DNA from: Sphingobacterium faecium
GTDB taxonomy: Bacteria > Bacteroidota > Bacteroidia > Sphingobacteriales > Sphingobacteriaceae
DNA length: 64,000 nucleotides
NCBI RefSeq assembly: GCF_003054045.1
Contig: NZ_QBKH01000002.1
Location: forward strand, 558,001 to 622,000
Direction of reading: 5' to 3'
Shown here: positions 61,576-64,000 of the stretch, piece after piece
How the letters are laid out: each line of letters opens with the position of its first letter
Numbering within the stretch: position 1 is the stretch's first letter
Notes under the pieces: generated by a model
Databases searched by the model: none
Told to the model about the DNA's origin: nothing
What the model saw: the letters and a program-made list of their open reading frames with translations, nothing else
Translations under genes and position numbers: made by a program

Positions 61576-64000
61576 TTATTTCATTTCCAGCTTTAGGAAT
61601 CGGGCCGTTTCGCTGTCTTTGTTTTTGATTAAGCCTTCTGGAGTGCCTGAAAATAATACTTTACCACCCTCTTTGCCTCCTTCAGGACCAATATCGATGA
61701 CCCAGTCGGCGCACTTAATCACATCTAAATTATGCTCAATGATCAAGATGGTGTTACCGCGATCCACCAAGCGGTTGATCACACCCATCAACACATTCAC
61801 GTCTTCAAAGTGTAAACCAGTTGTTGGCTCATCCAAGATATAGAAGGTGTTACCGGTATCTTTTTTAGAGAGCTCAGTAGCCAATTTAATCCGTTGAGCT
61901 TCACCTCCAGATAGCGTGGTCGATGACTGTCCCAATGTAATATATCCTAAGCCAACATCCTGCAATGTTTTTATTTTACGATAGATAGAAGGGATGTTTT
62001 CGAAGAAAACAACAGCCTCATCCACACTCATGTCCAGTACATCGGATATAGATTTACTCCTGAAGCGTACTTCCAAAGTTTCTCTGTTATAGCGTTTTCC
62101 ATGACATGTTTCACAAGGAACCTGAACATCAGGTAGAAAGTTCATTTCAACGACTTTCATTCCCCCACCTTGGCAGGTTTCACAGCGTCCACCCTTGACA
62201 TTAAAGGAGAATCTTCCGGGTTTATAGCCTCTTATTTTCGCTTCAGGTAGTTGAACAAACAAGGTTCTGATATCTGAAAATACACCTGTATAAGTGGAAG
62301 GGTTTGATCGTGGTGTTCGACCGATCGGACTCTGATCGATTTCAATTACCTTATCAATATGCTCTAATCCATCAATACTCTTAAAGGGGAGAGGGATACC
62401 TTTAGCACGGAAAAAATGTTTATTTAGAATAGGATATAATGTACCTGTAATCAAACTTGATTTTCCAGAACCGGAAACACCGGAAACTAAAATCAATTTT
62501 CCTAACGGAAAATCTACAGAAACATTTTTCAAATTATTTCCTGTAGCTCCTTTAAGCGATAATGTTTTTCCATTGCCAGCTCTTCTTTCAGAAGGGGTGG
62601 CAACCTCTTTTTTGCCATTTAAATAAGCCGCTGTTAAAGATTTTGATTTCAAAATATCTGTTGGTTTCCCCTCAGCCACCACCTGACCACCGTTTACACC
62701 TGCGGCAGGCCCCATATCAATGACATAATCGGCATTCAAAATCATGTCTTTATCATGTTCAACAACTAATACCGAGTTGCCGATATCACGTAAATTTTTT
62801 AAAGAATTGATCAATCTTTCATTGTCTCTTTGATGGAGACCAATACTCGGCTCATCCAAAATATACAAGACATTGACGAGTTGTGAACCGATTTGTGTCG
62901 CAAGTCGGATACGTTGTGCTTCTCCCCCAGAAAGTGATTTCGAAGAACGGTCTATAGTCAGGTAGTTTAATCCCACATCCAATAAAAATCCTAAGCGCGA
63001 CTGTATTTCTTTTAAGATTTCAGTTGCGATGATCTGCTGACGTTCATCCAAAGAAGCGTTTACATTTGAAAACCATTCGTACAGGGATTTGATATCCATA
63101 TGCGCCAGTTCATAGATGTTTTTACCTGCAAATTTAAAATGCAACGATTCTTTCTTCAATCGTGCTCCTTGACAAGTTGGACAGACTATTTTCGAACGGA
63201 AATCATCTAAAGAAGACATATCGTCGCTAGATTTGCCTGATTGCTCTTCAAGCATTTTGAAAATACCCGAAAATTCGATCCGATAATCGCGTACATCATA
63301 ACTACCATATGAAACAGCTACTGAAATAGGTTCTTCAGCACCAAATAGTAACGTATCAAGTTGTTCTTCCGTTAATTTCTCCAAAGGAGTGCTCAACGAA
63401 AAATCAAGTTTTTTAGCTACCGCTTTTAAAACTTGGAAATTCCAAGTTTCCTTTGCAGGGCCTAGTGGCGCTAAACCTCCTTTTTGAATACTTAATTTAC
63501 GATCAGGAATAACGGTGTTTTTATCAATTTCAAAGATATAACCTAGACCATCACATTTTGGACAAGCTCCATATGGCGAATTAAAAGAGAAGGTATTCGG
63601 TTGTGGCTCATCATAAGAAATACCCGATTCAGCATCCATTAAGTAGCGGCTGAAAAATTGTTCATCATTTTCCTGATTAGCCACTTTGATAATTCCTTTC
63701 GCTGTTTTCATCGCTTGCATAACAGATGTCTGCAGGCGCTTTTTATCATCGGCAGTTACTTTAAGTCGGTCTACTACAATCTCAATATCATGTATTTTAT
63801 ACCGATCCACTTGCATCTTTGGCATGAGATCTACAATTTCACCATCTACGCGAACTTTTACATAACCCTGCTTACGGATTTGTTCAAATAATTCGCGGTA
63901 GTGACCTTTACGGCCCTTGATAACAGGAGCCAAAATATTGAGAGCTTGTCCATCAAAATCAGTCAGAATGCGATCCACAATTTGATCATCAGACATGCGC
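61576..64000 (-). CDS. uvrA: Excinuclease ABC subunit A (N-terminal part outside window)
   Basis: About 807 residues of UvrA are visible; the frame runs off the right edge, and the first ~140 residues including Walker A of the first ABC module are missing. UvrA recognises DNA damage and loads UvrB in nucleotide excision repair. Seen here: zinc-binding CPKC...CPTC and CETC...CETC pairs, both signature motifs LSGGEAQRI, Walker B ILDEPSIGLHQRD and ILDEPTTGLHFED, and the second Walker A GVSGSGKSSLI. The gene is upstream of mutL, separated by a palindrome. Confidence 0.97.
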   Translation of the reverse strand, partial: RMSDDQIVDRILTDFDGQALNILAPVIKGRKGHYRELFEQIRKQGYVKVRVDGEIVDLMPKMQVDRYKIHDIEIVVDRLKVTADDKKRLQTSVMQAMKTAKGIIKVANQENDEQFFSRYLMDAESGISYDEPQPNTFSFNSPYGACPKCDGLGYIFEIDKNTVIPDRKLSIQKGGLAPLGPAKETWNFQVLKAVAKKLDFSLSTPLEKLTEEQLDTLLFGAEEPISVAVSYGSYDVRDYRIEFSGIFKMLEEQSGKSSDDMSSLDDFRSKIVCPTCQGARLKKESLHFKFAGKNIYELAHMDIKSLYEWFSNVNASLDERQQIIATEILKEIQSRLGFLLDVGLNYLTIDRSSKSLSGGEAQRIRLATQIGSQLVNVLYILDEPSIGLHQRDNERLINSLKNLRDIGNSVLVVEHDKDMILNADYVIDMGPAAGVNGGQVVAEGKPTDILKSKSLTAAYLNGKKEVATPSERRAGNGKTLSLKGATGNNLKNVSVDFPLGKLILVSGVSGSGKSSLITGTLYPILNKHFFRAKGIPLPFKSIDGLEHIDKVIEIDQSPIGRTPRSNPSTYTGVFSDIRTLFVQLPEAKIRGYKPGRFSFNVKGGRCETCQGGGMKVVEMNFLPDVQVPCETCHGKRYNRETLEVRFRSKSISDVLDMSVDEAVVFFENIPSIYRKIKTLQDVGLGYITLGQSSTTLSGGEAQRIKLATELSKKDTGNTFYILDEPTTGLHFEDVNVLMGVINRLVDRGNTILIIEHNLDVIKCADWVIDIGPEGGKEGGKVLFSGTPEGLIKNKDSETARFLKLEMK

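Noticed and set aside
61472..61843. 123-codon plus-strand frame across the palindrome and the uvrA 3' end
   Set aside because: It runs opposite conserved UvrA Walker B sequence and through the palindrome, with no independent support.
1..64000. tRNA, rRNA, CRISPR, prophage, IS or antiphage island
   Set aside because: I saw no transposase, integrase, repeat-spacer array, cas-like gene or tRNA-like T-arm sequence in the visible genes and gaps; the window reads as core chromosome.

Overview
The window is ordinary AT-rich chromosomal DNA from a Bacteroidota bacterium, most likely family Sphingobacteriaceae (Sphingobacterium- or Pedobacter-like). The evidence is the gene content (DUF4271 next to hemD, GLPGLI with a TonB-receptor-like barrel, a PCMD lipoprotein, DUF3127, CarboxypepD_reg-like domains, an S16 protein with a long Ala/Glu tail), Bacteroidota-type promoters (TTTG/TTG, about 19 nt, TAnnTTTG), near absence of Shine-Dalgarno sequences, and many A-stem/T-tract hairpins between convergent genes. 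I saw no rRNA, tRNA, CRISPR array, prophage, insertion sequence or antiphage island. The two end genes are cut by the window: the DUF4271 gene at the left and uvrA at the right.

Layout. 1-2.9 kb: DUF4271 membrane protein, hemD, then a long dyad and a JmjC-like cupin. 2.9-9.2 kb: an AddB/AddA-like nuclease-helicase pair (- strand). 9.4-12 kb: rpsP, rimM, and metF behind a SAM-I riboswitch. 12-18 kb: a decayed coding remnant, an OmpW-like porin, glnS, a beta-carbonic anhydrase with a SulP transporter, and a small unknown protein. 18-21.5 kb: HerA-like ATPase, sugar nucleotidyltransferase, DUF2459/TIGR02117 protein. 21.5-24.3 kb: dnaK, divergent from a thioredoxin-fold protein. 24.3-30.5 kb: GLPGLI protein plus TonB-receptor-like barrel, YjbR, PCMD lipoprotein plus beta-barrel. 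30.6-38 kb: a 2OG-Fe(II) oxygenase, then a MarR-led fatty-acid beta-oxidation cluster (fused hydratase/dehydrogenase, thiolase, acyl-CoA dehydrogenase). 38-42.2 kb: YeiH-like exporter, sigma factor with a putative anti-sigma/TonB fusion, CarboxypepD_reg protein. 42.3-50.2 kb: nitroreductase/pepT, small membrane protein, DUF4197, EEP hydrolase, glycerophosphodiesterase, HD hydrolase with a THUMP methyltransferase, DUF3127 protein. 50.2-55.1 kb: acyltransferase/MFS pair and fumC with a lipoprotein. 55.2-64 kb: S41 protease, then the - strand cluster mutL, rhomboid, rhomboid-like, EEP hydrolase, preceded by uvrA.

Functional links. DNA maintenance recurs (AddAB-like pair, HerA-like ATPase, MutL, UvrA, an SSB-tailed DUF3127 protein), but in separate operons. 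The clearest coordinated units are the MarR/fatty-acid oxidation cluster, the carbonic anhydrase/SulP pair, the sigma/anti-sigma pair, and the mutL-rhomboid cluster, in which the second rhomboid has lost its catalytic residues.

I did not find a convincing new multi-gene system. The more interesting items are the degenerate rhomboid beside an intact one, the SSB-like tail on DUF3127, sigma-54-like and dyad signals before dnaK, the long dyad before the cupin gene, and two small decayed coding remnants.
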